Notes under the pieces: model-generated | What the model was told of the DNA's origin: nothing | Seen by the model: the letters and a program-made list of their open reading frames with translations, nothing else | The model's database searches: none | Assembly (NCBI GenBank): GCA_964496245.1 | Contig: CAZBZG010000041.1 | Coordinates: 1-22,791, forward strand | DNA length: 22,791 nt | Origin: CAZBZG01 sp964496245 | GTDB lineage: Bacteria; Planctomycetota; SZUA-567 | Reading direction: 5' to 3' | Program-made: the position numbers and the translations under genes | Shown: positions 14,894 through 22,467 of the stretch, one piece after another | Position numbering within the stretch: the first letter of the stretch is position 1 | Layout: every line of letters starts with the position of its first letter

Positions 14894-16582
14894 ATGGCCA
14901 AGCAGAAGGCATTCGCGATCGGGCTCGATTACGGCACGAACAGTGTGCGCGCCCTCGTCGTGGATACGACGAACGGCAAGGAGATTGCGAGTCACGTGTA
15001 CGACTATCCCAGCGGCAAGGAGGGCATCCTGCTCGACGCCAAGGATCCCAACCTGGCCCGCCAGAATCCGGCCGACTACATCAAGGGTTTCTACGAGTCG
15101 GTGCGCGAAGCCGTGCAGGCAGCCAAGCGCACGGCCGGCTTCGCGCCGGACCGGATCGTCGGCATCGGCGTGGACACCACCGGTTCGACGCCGATTCCGG
15201 TGGACAAGGACGGCACGGCGCTGGCCATGCAGCCCAAGTTCAAGAAGAACCTCGCCGCGCACGCCTGGCTCTGGAAGGATCACACGAGCCACGCGGAGGC
15301 GGCCGCGATCACCGACAAAGCCGAGAGCGCGGGCGTGCCGTACCTCGAAAAGTGCGGCGGCACGTACTCCTCGGAGTGGTTCTGGTCCAAAATCTGGCAT
15401 TGCGAGCGCACCGCGCCCAAGGTCTTCCAGGCGGCCTACTCCTGGGTGGAGCTGGCCGACTTCGTGCCCGCGTTCATCACGGGCAATACGGATCCGCATG
15501 CCATGAAACGGAGCATCTGCGCGGCCGGGCACAAGGCCATGTACAACGTGGCGTGGGGTGGGCTTCCGAGCAAGTCCTTCTTGCGTAAGCTCTCGCCCGA
15601 ACTGGCCCGGCTGCGCGACCGTCTCTACAACGAGGCGGTGCCGTCCGACGACATCGCCGGACGCCTGACGTCGCAGGTCGCCAAGAAAGTGGGCCTGCCC
15701 GCGGGCATCCCCGTGGCCGTGGGCGCATTCGACGCGCACATGGGCGCGGTCGGCGCGGGCATCAAGCCCGGGACCCTCGTGAAGATCCTGGGGACCTCGA
15801 CCTGCGACATGCTCGTCTGGCCGGCGGGCAAGAAGCTGCGGGACGTGAAAGGCATCTGCGGCATCGTGCCGGGGTCGATCGTGCCGGGCATGATCGGGCT
15901 CGAGGCCGGGCAGTCGGCCGTGGGCGATATCTTCAACTGGTACGTGGACCATCTCTGCCCGGCGGATTTCGCCAAGGGCGATCGGCACGCCAACCTCACC
16001 AAGGCGGCCGCCAAGCTCGATCCGGGCGAGAGCGGTCTGATGGCGCTCGACTGGAACAACGGCAACCGCACCATCCTGGTCGATCCGTTGCTCTCGGGCC
16101 TGCTCGTGGGCCAGACGCTGCATACCACCGCGCCCGAGATCTACCGTGCGCTCATCGAGGCCACGGCCTTTGGCGCGCTCGCCATCATCGAGCGCTTCGA
16201 GGAGTACGGCGTCCCGGTCGAGGAGGTGGTGAACTGCGGGGGCATTGCCGAAAAGAATCCGACCTTGATGCAGATCTACGCCGACATTCTCAGCCGGCCC
16301 ATGAAGGTCAGTCGCTCGGCGCAGACCTGTGCGCTCGGGGCAGCCGTGTTCGGTGCGGTGGCGGGCGGTGCCTACTCCGACACCGAAACCGCCCAGCAGA
16401 AGATGACGGGCGTGAAGCGCAAGGTCTTCCGGCCCCGGGAGCGGAACGCCAAGATCTACGCCGAGCTCTACGAGATCTACAGGCAGCTGCATGACGCGTT
16501 CGGGGTGGGCAAGGTCCGGGGCAAGCTGGACCAGGCCATGAAGCAGCTGATCGCGATTCGGGACCGGGTGCGCAAGGGATAG
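14894..16582 (+). CDS. araB: L-ribulokinase (FGGY family)
   Basis: The 562-aa product has the normal AraB length. It phosphorylates L-ribulose to L-ribulose 5-phosphate in the cytoplasm. The N-terminal phosphate-binding segment IGLDYGTNSVRALVVD (residues 9-24), GIGVDTTGSTPIPVD, the catalytic Asp280 in VGAFDAHMGAVGAG, the adenosine-side ILGTSTCDMLVWP and the C-terminal VVNCGGIAEKNPTLMQIYAD all fit the ribulokinase branch (WFWSKIWH is also typical) rather than xylulo- or glycerol kinase. The start is ATG 14894 with AAGGAGG 9 nt upstream. araD follows after 28 nt. araA (L-arabinose isomerase) is absent from this locus, so either the isomerase is elsewhere or the pathway begins from L-ribulose made another way. 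Confidence 0.92.
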   Translation: MAKQKAFAIGLDYGTNSVRALVVDTTNGKEIASHVYDYPSGKEGILLDAKDPNLARQNPADYIKGFYESVREAVQAAKRTAGFAPDRIVGIGVDTTGSTPIPVDKDGTALAMQPKFKKNLAAHAWLWKDHTSHAEAAAITDKAESAGVPYLEKCGGTYSSEWFWSKIWHCERTAPKVFQAAYSWVELADFVPAFITGNTDPHAMKRSICAAGHKAMYNVAWGGLPSKSFLRKLSPELARLRDRLYNEAVPSDDIAGRLTSQVAKKVGLPAGIPVAVGAFDAHMGAVGAGIKPGTLVKILGTSTCDMLVWPAGKKLRDVKGICGIVPGSIVPGMIGLEAGQSAVGDIFNWYVDHLCPADFAKGDRHANLTKAAAKLDPGESGLMALDWNNGNRTILVDPLLSGLLVGQTLHTTAPEIYRALIEATAFGALAIIERFEEYGVPVEEVVNCGGIAEKNPTLMQIYADILSRPMKVSRSAQTCALGAAVFGAVAGGAYSDTETAQQKMTGVKRKVFRPRERNAKIYAELYEIYRQLHDAFGVGKVRGKLDQAMKQLIAIRDRVRKG

Positions 16583-16610
16583 CCGGCGCGCGTCACAGAC
16601 GGGAATCATC

Positions 16611-17300
16611 ATGCTCGACCAACTGAAGCGGGATGTGTTCCACGCCAACCTTGACCTCAAGGAGCAGGGGCTGGTCGTGCTCACGTGGGGCAACGTGAGC
16701 GCGTGCGACCGGGACGAGGGGCTCGTCGTGATCAAGCCGAGCGGCGTGTCCTACGATGCCATGCGGCCCACGCACATGGTGGTGGTGGATCTCGGAGGCA
16801 AGGTGGTGGAGGGCGATCTCCGCCCCTCGTCGGATACCCCGACGCATCTCGCGCTCTACCGGGCGTGGCCCGCGATCGGCGCCATCACCCACACACACAG
16901 CGTACACGCGACCATGTTCGCGCAGGCGGGCCGGCCCCTTCCGTGTCTCGGGACCACCCACGCCGACCACTTCTACGGCGAGGTGCCGCTCACGCGGCAC
17001 CTGACCGCCGAGGAAGTCACCGAGGACTACGAGGTCCGCACGGGGGAGGTCATCCTCGAACGCTTCCAGAACCTGGACCCGCTGGCCATGCCCGGCGTGC
17101 TGGTGGCCGGTCACGGGCCCTTCACGTGGGGGTCGGAGGCGCGCGCAGCGGTGAAGAATGCCGTGGCCCTTGAGACCATCGCCCAGATGGCACTGGGCAC
17201 CTTCCAACTCCACCCCGAGGCCGAGAGCCTGCCCCAGGCGCTCCTGGACAAGCACTACCACCGCAAACACGGGCCCGGCGCCTATTACGGGCAGGGGTGA
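16611..17300 (+). CDS. araD: L-ribulose-5-phosphate 4-epimerase
   Basis: The 229-aa product is nearly the length of E. coli AraD (231 aa). It converts L-ribulose 5-phosphate to D-xylulose 5-phosphate, feeding the pentose phosphate pathway. Class II aldolase-fold residues are all visible. Zinc ligands are His94 and His96 (ITHTHSVHA) and His168 (VAGHGPFTWG). Substrate-contacting SSDTPTH is around residue 75, a catalytic Asp119 lies in HADHFYG, and the C-terminal Tyr is in GPGAYYGQG. The HADHFYG and C-terminal Tyr features separate it from fuculose-phosphate aldolase. The Shine-Dalgarno is weak (GGGA), fitting translation coupled to araB 28 nt upstream. Confidence 0.94.
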   Translation: MLDQLKRDVFHANLDLKEQGLVVLTWGNVSACDRDEGLVVIKPSGVSYDAMRPTHMVVVDLGGKVVEGDLRPSSDTPTHLALYRAWPAIGAITHTHSVHATMFAQAGRPLPCLGTTHADHFYGEVPLTRHLTAEEVTEDYEVRTGEVILERFQNLDPLAMPGVLVAGHGPFTWGSEARAAVKNAVALETIAQMALGTFQLHPEAESLPQALLDKHYHRKHGPGAYYGQG

Positions 17301-17342
17301 GGCGCGCTGTCCCAGCGGAAACAGACAGGCCAAAATGATGCG

Positions 17343-17468
17343 ATGGCCGAGGGCCGCTTCGACCCTCACGCCGCAATGTTTTTTCACGCGCCGCATCGCA
17401 TACACGAAGACGACTGGTGGCGCAACTTTTGCCGGCGTCAGGACAGGATGGTTCTGTGCTACGAGTAG
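17343..17468 (+). CDS. Possible 41-aa ORF, unknown
   Basis: ATG 17343 to TAG 17468 encodes 41 residues rich in His, Asp, Trp and Phe (core HRIHEDDWWRNFCRR). The composition is unlike the arginine/proline/alanine-rich shadow frames of this genome, which is the main reason to list it. No good Shine-Dalgarno or promoter is seen and no family is recognised. It may be a small protein or a decayed gene fragment. Confidence 0.2.
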   Translation: MAEGRFDPHAAMFFHAPHRIHEDDWWRNFCRRQDRMVLCYE

Positions 17469-17510
17469 GGGGCCTGGCCGATGCATGCCGCCAAGGTCCA
17501 GCCGTCAGCC

Positions 17511-17535
17511 GCGATCGGATCTCCCGGCCGATCGC
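17511..17535. repeat. Perfect 8-bp inverted repeat in the gene-poor region
   Basis: GCGATCGG (17511-17518) and CCGATCGC (17528-17535) flank 9 nt. There is no T-tract. It may be a regulator site or a structural remnant; nothing ties it to a neighbour. Confidence 0.4.
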
Positions 17536-17718
17536 CGGTACGCTGCCTGCGGTTCTGCTGGGGCGGTGCTCGCCGCGCTCGGTGTCCGCGCCGTCGGGCC
17601 AGCCCATGGCCCTTCCGCCCGCGACCCGCCCATCGTGTCGGGGGGTATTGCAGACGCCCCTACACATCGGAGGCGGGCGAACACATCGCGTGCGCGGTAC
17701 ACGCCGCCGCCGTGGGGC

Positions 17719-17747
17719 TTGAATCGGCGTGGGCGCACGCGTATGAT
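17719..17747 (+). promoter_or_regulatory. Sigma-70-type promoter for the TPR-lipoprotein unit
   Basis: TTGAAT (17719-17724) and TATGAT (17742-17747) are 17 bp apart. The predicted start near 17754 lies after an upstream in-frame ATG (17745), which supports the later ATG 17779 as the translation start. Confidence 0.55.
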
Positions 17748-17778
17748 GAGGAACGAAATCGGAACCTGGGAGTCGCGT

Positions 17779-18789
17779 ATGCCTACAGGGTCGTCGGGGA
17801 ACCGGGTGCATCCGCAAGTGCCGCGGTTTCTGCAGGGATTCCTCATCGCCGTGGTGCTCGGTATGGTTGCGCTGCTCGTGTGGTCGCAGGTGGCGAACGA
17901 AGAAGCACCTGCACCGGGCGAGGTGCTGTCGCTCGTGGAAGAGGGGCGGTACAAGGCGGCGGTCAAGGCCATCGACGCCTTGCTCGACAAGGGGAGCGTC
18001 CTGCTGGACGAAGGCCGCGCCGATGCGGCGCGGGTGGTGTTCGAAGAGGCGCGGGATACGGCACACAAGGCGCAGGAGCGCGTCATGCGAACCGTGGCAC
18101 AGACGGGCGTTGCAGGCAGCACGCAGGACGCGCCGCCGCCGGCCGGCCGGCCCGTGGGGTGGGACAAGGCGAAGGTCCCCTTCAGCCTTCGGGAGGCCGA
18201 GGCGTGCTACTTCCTGGCGGGGCCGGCCTTCCGCCGTCTGCGGGAGCGCTACGCCGACGAGCGCGCCCGGTCCACGCCCGAGGAGCGCTTCGTGCCGCCC
18301 CCGGAAGAGACCGAGCCCATCCGCATGCAGATCCTGCGGGGTCTGGAAGCGGACGACACGCACAAGGATCTTCTTCGCCTCCAGGGCGTACTGGACAACA
18401 TGACCGGCCGGTTCGCGTCCGCGGAGCGAGCCCTGCGCAAGGCCATCGGCCTGGATCCGCAATTCGCAGAAGCCTACAACGATCTGGCGTTCGTTCTACT
18501 GAATCTCAAACAGCCGCAACGGGCGCGGGAATGCTTCGAGAAGGCGCTTCTCATTGCCGAGGACAACCCGGCGGTCGAGACGGCTGCGAACTACAATCTC
18601 GGGCGCTATCACGAGAGCCTCTATCTGGCGCACGCCCGCGGCTCCACGGAGGCCGACGCCCAGAAGGCGGCGGAGCACCGGACCAAGGCGGTGGAGCACC
18701 TGCGGACCTTTCTGCAGAAATCGAGCGCCAAATCCGTGGACACCAAGCGCGCCCGGCAGGCGATCGAACGGATGGAAGGCGGTCCCTGA
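17779..18789 (+). CDS. Membrane-anchored TPR-repeat protein, unknown role
   Basis: From ATG 17779 (GGGAG 17768-17772, 6-nt spacing) the product is 336 aa. A short basic/polar N-terminus is followed by one transmembrane segment (about residues 17-36, FLQGFLIAVVLGMVALLVW), so the rest is probably extracytoplasmic. The middle is charged and helical (LVEEGRYKAAVKAIDALLDK resembles a degenerate repeat). Residues about 195-255 hold clear TPR units: DNMTGRFASAERALRKAIGLDP, then AEAYNDLAFVLLNLKQPQRARECFEKALLIAEDNP. TPR proteins mediate protein contacts; the partner is unknown. The lipoprotein gene follows 11 nt later, and a peptidoglycan amidase after that, suggesting an envelope function. The protein is real with high likelihood; the role is inferred from context. 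Confidence 0.85.
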   Translation: MPTGSSGNRVHPQVPRFLQGFLIAVVLGMVALLVWSQVANEEAPAPGEVLSLVEEGRYKAAVKAIDALLDKGSVLLDEGRADAARVVFEEARDTAHKAQERVMRTVAQTGVAGSTQDAPPPAGRPVGWDKAKVPFSLREAEACYFLAGPAFRRLRERYADERARSTPEERFVPPPEETEPIRMQILRGLEADDTHKDLLRLQGVLDNMTGRFASAERALRKAIGLDPQFAEAYNDLAFVLLNLKQPQRARECFEKALLIAEDNPAVETAANYNLGRYHESLYLAHARGSTEADAQKAAEHRTKAVEHLRTFLQKSSAKSVDTKRARQAIERMEGGP

Positions 18790-18800
18790 AGGAGATGGAC

Positions 18801-19205
18801 GTGGAGAGCAAGAGACGGGCGGTGCTGCTGGCCTTCGCTTGGCTGGCGGGGATGTATGGGCTCTTCGGATGCATGGATCTGTCGCGGTTCAGCCACAACT
18901 ACGGGCGCGTGGATCTCATCAAGCCCGGCATGTCCGTGACCGAGGTCATCAACAAGATCGGCCAGCCCAAGAAGGTGATCCGCGGGGAAGGGTTGCAGAT
19001 CAACTGGCGGGAGATGGTGTATCCCAAGGGCAGCGTGTTTCTGTACCGTCTTCAGGTGCAGAAGGTATTGGAGCGTTCGGAGCTCACGTCGGTTCCCGAC
19101 GAGGACGACCCGATGATGGCGGCTCCCTACAGGAGCGAGAATATCTTCGAAGAGGACGCCCCCGGACATTCGCCGCGCGAATCCGAGAGCCCGCCCCGCC
19201 GCTGA
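18801..19205 (+). CDS. BamE/SmpA-like outer-membrane lipoprotein
   Basis: From GTG 18801 the product is 134 aa. The N-terminus is a lipoprotein signal, RRAVLLAFAWLAGMYGLFGC, with lipobox LFGC and lipidation Cys24. Residues about 35-85 (VDLIKPGMSVTEVINKIGQP, then a beta-rich REMVYPKGSVFLYRLQ) follow the SmpA/OmlA (BamE) pattern: a GM-T/S-x-x-V turn and a G-x-P turn. The C-terminus is acidic and disordered. Start choice: AAGGAG at 18789-18794 abuts ATG 18795 but is 6 nt from GTG 18801, so GTG is preferred; both give the same lipobox. It lies 11 nt after the TPR gene. The presence of this protein supports an outer membrane. Membership of the real BAM complex is not shown, since BamE-like folds occur in other lipoproteins. 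Confidence 0.75.
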   Translation: MESKRRAVLLAFAWLAGMYGLFGCMDLSRFSHNYGRVDLIKPGMSVTEVINKIGQPKKVIRGEGLQINWREMVYPKGSVFLYRLQVQKVLERSELTSVPDEDDPMMAAPYRSENIFEEDAPGHSPRESESPPRR

Positions 19206-19283
19206 TGGTCGCTGCATGCTCTTTCGTGTGCGCGCGAGCCGACCCGCAGGCGAGGCTCCGGAGCGCGTGGGCAGGAAAACGCT

Positions 19284-20007
19284 ATGGCCGCCCCTCCGGT
19301 TCCTCGATCCCCCGGCCGTCGCAGCGGTGAGCGCCTCATGGTACTGCTGTTTGCGGTGACGGTTTCCTGGGCGGCGTACGAACTCTTCCTGCCCCACCCG
19401 ACCGGCACCGGGTCCGCGCCCCCGACCCTCCGGCCCGGGCGGAGCCTCCCGGATCCGGTCGAACTCGCCCGCCGCATCAGAGAGGTGCCGCCGCGGGAAC
19501 CGGAAGCGCGCGGGCGGGCGGCCCCCGCGCCTCGACAACCGGTGGAAGTGGATCGTGATCCATCACAGCGGAACCTTCACCGGCAACGCGGCCATCTTCG
19601 ATCGCTATCATGCGCAGCAGAAGGACATGGAGAACGGCCTGGCCTACCACTTTGTGATTGGAAACGGAACCGACAGCGGTGACGGCGAAGTGGAGGTCGG
19701 AGCGCGCTGGCGCCGCCAACTCCAGGGAGGGCACGTACGCGGCGACCAACTGAACCAGGTCGCGATCGGCATCTGTCTGGTCGGCGATTTCGAGCAGAGC
19801 ATTCCGACCGAGAAACAGATCGCCAGCCTGAAGGGGTTGCTCAATTTCCTGCTGGACGTGACCTCGGTCGAGGAGAACCGCGTCCGCGGGCACGAGGCCA
19901 TGCCGGGACAGCGCACGGTCTGCCCGGGGACATTTCTGCCCGTCTGCGATGTCTTGCGTTTCCGGAAGACGGGAGTCCAGGGCGGGACCGCGCAGAATCC
20001 GGGATGA
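19284..20007 (+). CDS. N-acetylmuramoyl-L-alanine amidase (PGRP/Amidase_2 type), frame apparently broken by +1 shift near 19522
   Basis: The catalytic domain lies in the frame ending at 20007 (TGA). It has WKWIVIHHSGT, AYHFVIGNG, NQVAIGICLVGDF and GHEAMPGQRTVCPGT; zinc ligands are the His at about 19561-19566, His 19891 and Cys 19921. Such enzymes cut the amide between N-acetylmuramic acid and L-alanine. That frame has no start codon before GTG 19555, which would remove the first beta strand (WKWIV). In another frame, ATG 19284 (AGGAAA upstream) gives a basic N-terminus, a signal anchor (LMVLLFAVTVSWAAYELFL) and a proline-rich linker reaching the same place. Dropping one C from the CCCCC run at 19522-19526 fuses the frames as AAPRLDNRWKWIVIHH, a normal membrane-anchored amidase of about 240 aa. 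Sequencing error, true mutation and programmed shift cannot be told apart here. Confidence 0.75.
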
Positions 20008-20022
20008 ACCGCGCACGCACGG

Positions 20023-21744
20023 TCATAGCCGCTTGCCGCGCAGGATCCCCCACACCACCCAGAGGCCCACGAAGACGGCCAGTGCGAACCCCAGCCCGGC
20101 CACGAGGACCGAGAGGGGGAAGTCTCCGATGACCGGCAGCTGCTGCTGGCCGAGAGTCTCTCCGCCTGCGGTCAGGACGATCGAGCTCCCGATGATGACG
20201 GCCGCGATGATGATGCCGAGGGTCAGGCGGTTGGCCGACCGCTCCACCTGGTTGCCGATCGTGTCCAGGCCTTCGTGGTGGAAGATGATGCGGATCTGTC
20301 CCGACTTGGCCTTCTCGAGCAGGTCGCGGATGTCCTCGGGCGCACGCCGAAGCATGCCGTAGACCCGGTAGAAATAGAAGCCCAACCGTTGCATCATGGA
20401 GCGCGGCTGGGCCAGGTTGCCGAAGATCTCGCGGGTGAACGGCCGGACCACCTTGTCCGCGCGGAAGTCGGGGTCCAAAGACTGGACGACGCCCATCGCG
20501 GTCACGAAGCTCTTGCCGAGAAGGACGAAGTCCCGGGGCAGCAGGATGTGATTCTCCCGCGCTATGGCCATGGACTCCTGGAAGGCCTCGCCCATGTCGA
20601 GCCGGGAGACCGGGATGCCGTAGTACCGGTCTACCAGGCTGCGGAGCTCGGCCTTGACCTCCCGCAAGTTGGTTTGCTCGGTGAACATGCCGATGTCCGT
20701 GTAGACGTCCACGATGAAGTCGGTGTTGCCGTGCGCCAGGGCGAGCAGCGTCAGGGAGAGCTGGCGACGGAGCTCGTCGGAGAGGTGCCCCATCTGGCCG
20801 AAATCAATGATGCCGACGCGGTCGGCGCTCTGGACGAAGAGATTGCCGGGGTGGGGGTCTGAATGGAAGAACCCGCTCACGAAATACTGGCGCATGAAGC
20901 AGTGCCCGAGCGTCTCGGCGAGCTGCTTCCGGTCGATGCCGGATGCGTCCAGCGCCTGCTGGTCTGTGAGGCGGGTGCCCTTCATGCGGTCGAGCACGAG
21001 CGTGTCGCGTGTGACGTAGTCCCAGTGAACCCCGGGGACGGCCACGGTCTCGTCTTCGGCGAAGGTCTTGGCGAACTTGGCTGTATAGGAGGCCTCGCCC
21101 ACGAAGTCGAGCTCGCGTTCCATGCAGCGGGCGAATTCCTCGACCACCATGCGGGGCCGGAGCACGCGCACCTCCGGGAGATGATCGTCCACCAACCTGG
21201 CGAGCCCCGCGAGCAAATCCAGGTCGCGGCGCACGCGTTGGTCGGTGCCCGGTCGCTTCACCTTGACGACCACTTCCCGGCCGTTGCGCAGCGTGGCATG
21301 GTGCACCTGGCCGATCGAGCCGCTGGCCAAGGGCGTTTCTTCGAAGGTGCTGAAAATCTCGTCGGTGGGGTGCCCGAGACGGTCGGCGATGGTCTTGCGG
21401 ATCTCGTCGGTCGGGAGCGGATCCACGGCGTCCTGGAGTTTGCTGAAGGCTGTTATGTACTCGGCGGGGACCAAGTCGGGACGCGTGGCCAGCAGCTGCC
21501 CGAATTTGATGGGGGTCGCGCCGAGATCCTGGAAGACGTGCCGCAGGCGTTCGGCGGTGGAGAGTTCGGAGGGGCCTTCCCGGCGCTCCTTGAGGCTCAC
21601 GCTCAACCGACTCAGGCCGGGCACGTGCTCCAAAATGTGGATGCGGCTGAGCACGTGGCTGAAGCCATGGCGCGCCAGCGTGAGCGCGATCTCGCGCAGG
21701 CGCATCATGTTCTCGTACGTGCGGGGCAGGCTCAGAAAGGACAT
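20023..21744 (-). CDS. AarF/ABC1/UbiB-family atypical kinase
   Basis: From ATG 21744 (AAGGGG, 6-nt spacing) the product is 573 aa, typical for UbiB. Family marks in order: KFGQ motif (80-83, ATPIKFGQLLATRPD), the A-rich-loop region read here as ASGSIGQVHHA (140-150), nucleotide-binding Lys around 161, HSDPHPGN (Asp296, Asn301) and IIDFGQMG (DFG at 314-316). The C-terminus has two transmembrane helices (LGIIIAAVIIGSSIVL and VLVAGLGFALAVFVGLWVV), so it sits on the inner membrane. Members support ubiquinone and other isoprenoid-lipid metabolism through an ATPase activity. No quinone gene is adjacent, so the exact role is open. An upstream ATG at 21789 would start before the predicted transcription start and is rejected. 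It is convergent with the amidase gene, with 15 bp between the stops. Confidence 0.92.
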   Translation of the reverse strand: MSFLSLPRTYENMMRLREIALTLARHGFSHVLSRIHILEHVPGLSRLSVSLKERREGPSELSTAERLRHVFQDLGATPIKFGQLLATRPDLVPAEYITAFSKLQDAVDPLPTDEIRKTIADRLGHPTDEIFSTFEETPLASGSIGQVHHATLRNGREVVVKVKRPGTDQRVRRDLDLLAGLARLVDDHLPEVRVLRPRMVVEEFARCMERELDFVGEASYTAKFAKTFAEDETVAVPGVHWDYVTRDTLVLDRMKGTRLTDQQALDASGIDRKQLAETLGHCFMRQYFVSGFFHSDPHPGNLFVQSADRVGIIDFGQMGHLSDELRRQLSLTLLALAHGNTDFIVDVYTDIGMFTEQTNLREVKAELRSLVDRYYGIPVSRLDMGEAFQESMAIARENHILLPRDFVLLGKSFVTAMGVVQSLDPDFRADKVVRPFTREIFGNLAQPRSMMQRLGFYFYRVYGMLRRAPEDIRDLLEKAKSGQIRIIFHHEGLDTIGNQVERSANRLTLGIIIAAVIIGSSIVLTAGGETLGQQQLPVIGDFPLSVLVAGLGFALAVFVGLWVVWGILRGKRL

Positions 21745-21779
21745 GGATGGCCCCTTGCCGGCGAAGGGTCGACGCCGAG

Positions 21780-21808
21780 AGTATGGCACGAGACCTCACG
21801 GAACGCAA
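21780..21808 (-). promoter_or_regulatory. Sigma-70-type promoter for the UbiB-family gene
   Basis: On the minus strand TTGCGT (21808-21803) is followed after 17 bp by CATACT (21785-21780), predicting a start near 21773 and a leader of about 29 nt. Confidence 0.45.
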
Positions 21809-21967
21809 CCCTTTCTTTGCCGGGGCCCCGGCTTTCCCGTGGGAGTTGAGGCGTCTTCTGTGCTGGCGCACGGACGGTGGGCGGCCGCGTGGCCGGTGTC
21901 CGGAATGCGAAGCCGAAGGGCACCTGCGCTGCAGACAGAGACAGCGGAGCGAAGCGCGAGGAAATCC

Positions 21968-21995
21968 TTGCAAGCTGGGGAGGGTCCGGTAGCAT
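21968..21995 (+). promoter_or_regulatory. Candidate promoter for the receiver gene
   Basis: TTGCAA (21968-21973) and TAGCAT (21990-21995) are 16 bp apart. The predicted start near 22002 leaves a leader of about 50 nt with a small hairpin. Confidence 0.35.
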
Positions 21996-22052
21996 GGGGG
22001 AAGACCCGGGGGCTCCAGCCGCGCTTCGGGCTGGACGTGCGGAGGAACGATC

Positions 22053-22427
22053 ATGGCAGAGGCTGACGCGCCGACGCTTCTCTTTGTGGACGACGAGAAG
22101 CTCTTGTGGACGCAGTACCGGGAGTACTTCGGCGGGCGTGGCTACAAGACCCTGTTCGCAGGCGACGGGTGCGAGGCCGTGCGACTGACGCGCGAAACAA
22201 GCGTAGACTGCGTGGTCATGGATCTGCGCATGCCGCACGTGGACGGCGAATTGGGCATTGAGGTCCTGCAGGAGGTCAAGCCGGAGCTCCCGATCATCGT
22301 GGTCAGCGGGTACGTGACGCCGGATCAGGTGGCCGACGGTATGCCGGGCGCCTTCCGGGTCTTCCTCAAACCGGTCGACATGTCCGACCTGCTCGCGGCG
22401 GTCGAGGCCGCTCTGGCCGGGACGTGA
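22053..22427 (+). CDS. Stand-alone response-regulator receiver protein
   Basis: The 124-aa product is a single CheY-like receiver domain with no output domain. The acidic pair Asp13-Asp14 (LLFVDDEK), phosphoacceptor Asp57 (CVVMDLRMPHVDG), Ser85 (VVSGY) and Lys106 (FLKPVD) are all in place, so it should be phosphorylated by a histidine kinase. No kinase is adjacent, so it is an orphan that may work in a phosphorelay or bind a partner protein. GGAGGA at 22041-22046 gives a 6-nt spacing to ATG 22053. truB follows after 40 nt and may be co-transcribed, which is not its usual neighbour. Confidence 0.92.
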   Translation: MAEADAPTLLFVDDEKLLWTQYREYFGGRGYKTLFAGDGCEAVRLTRETSVDCVVMDLRMPHVDGELGIEVLQEVKPELPIIVVSGYVTPDQVADGMPGAFRVFLKPVDMSDLLAAVEAALAGT

Positions 22428-22467
22428 TCGGCAAGAACCCTGCCGGACCCCTCCCGAACGATCGACC

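Larger units (their letters stand above)
17301..17718. other. Gene-poor region downstream of araD
   Basis: This stretch of about 420 bp has no gene I recognise on either strand. All six frames give low-complexity, arginine-rich translations without family motifs. A possible hairpin GAGGG/CCCTC (about 17349-17368) lies 10 nt before six T's and might end araBD transcription inefficiently. It also holds a 41-codon ORF and an 8-bp inverted repeat, listed separately. Confidence 0.5.
21745..22052. other. Divergent intergenic region between UbiB-family and receiver genes
   Basis: The stretch of about 308 bp carries promoters for both flanking genes. It also carries a small hairpin CCAGCC/GGCTGG (22015-22020 with 22029-22034) in the receiver leader. 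I see no convincing gene in it. Confidence 0.5.

Noticed and set aside
21783..21992. Small plus-strand ORF with CPEC and other cysteines between the UbiB-family and receiver genes
   Set aside because: It overlaps the predicted promoter of the minus-strand gene, uses rare codons such as AGA, and has no good Shine-Dalgarno. Its cysteine spacing is irregular.
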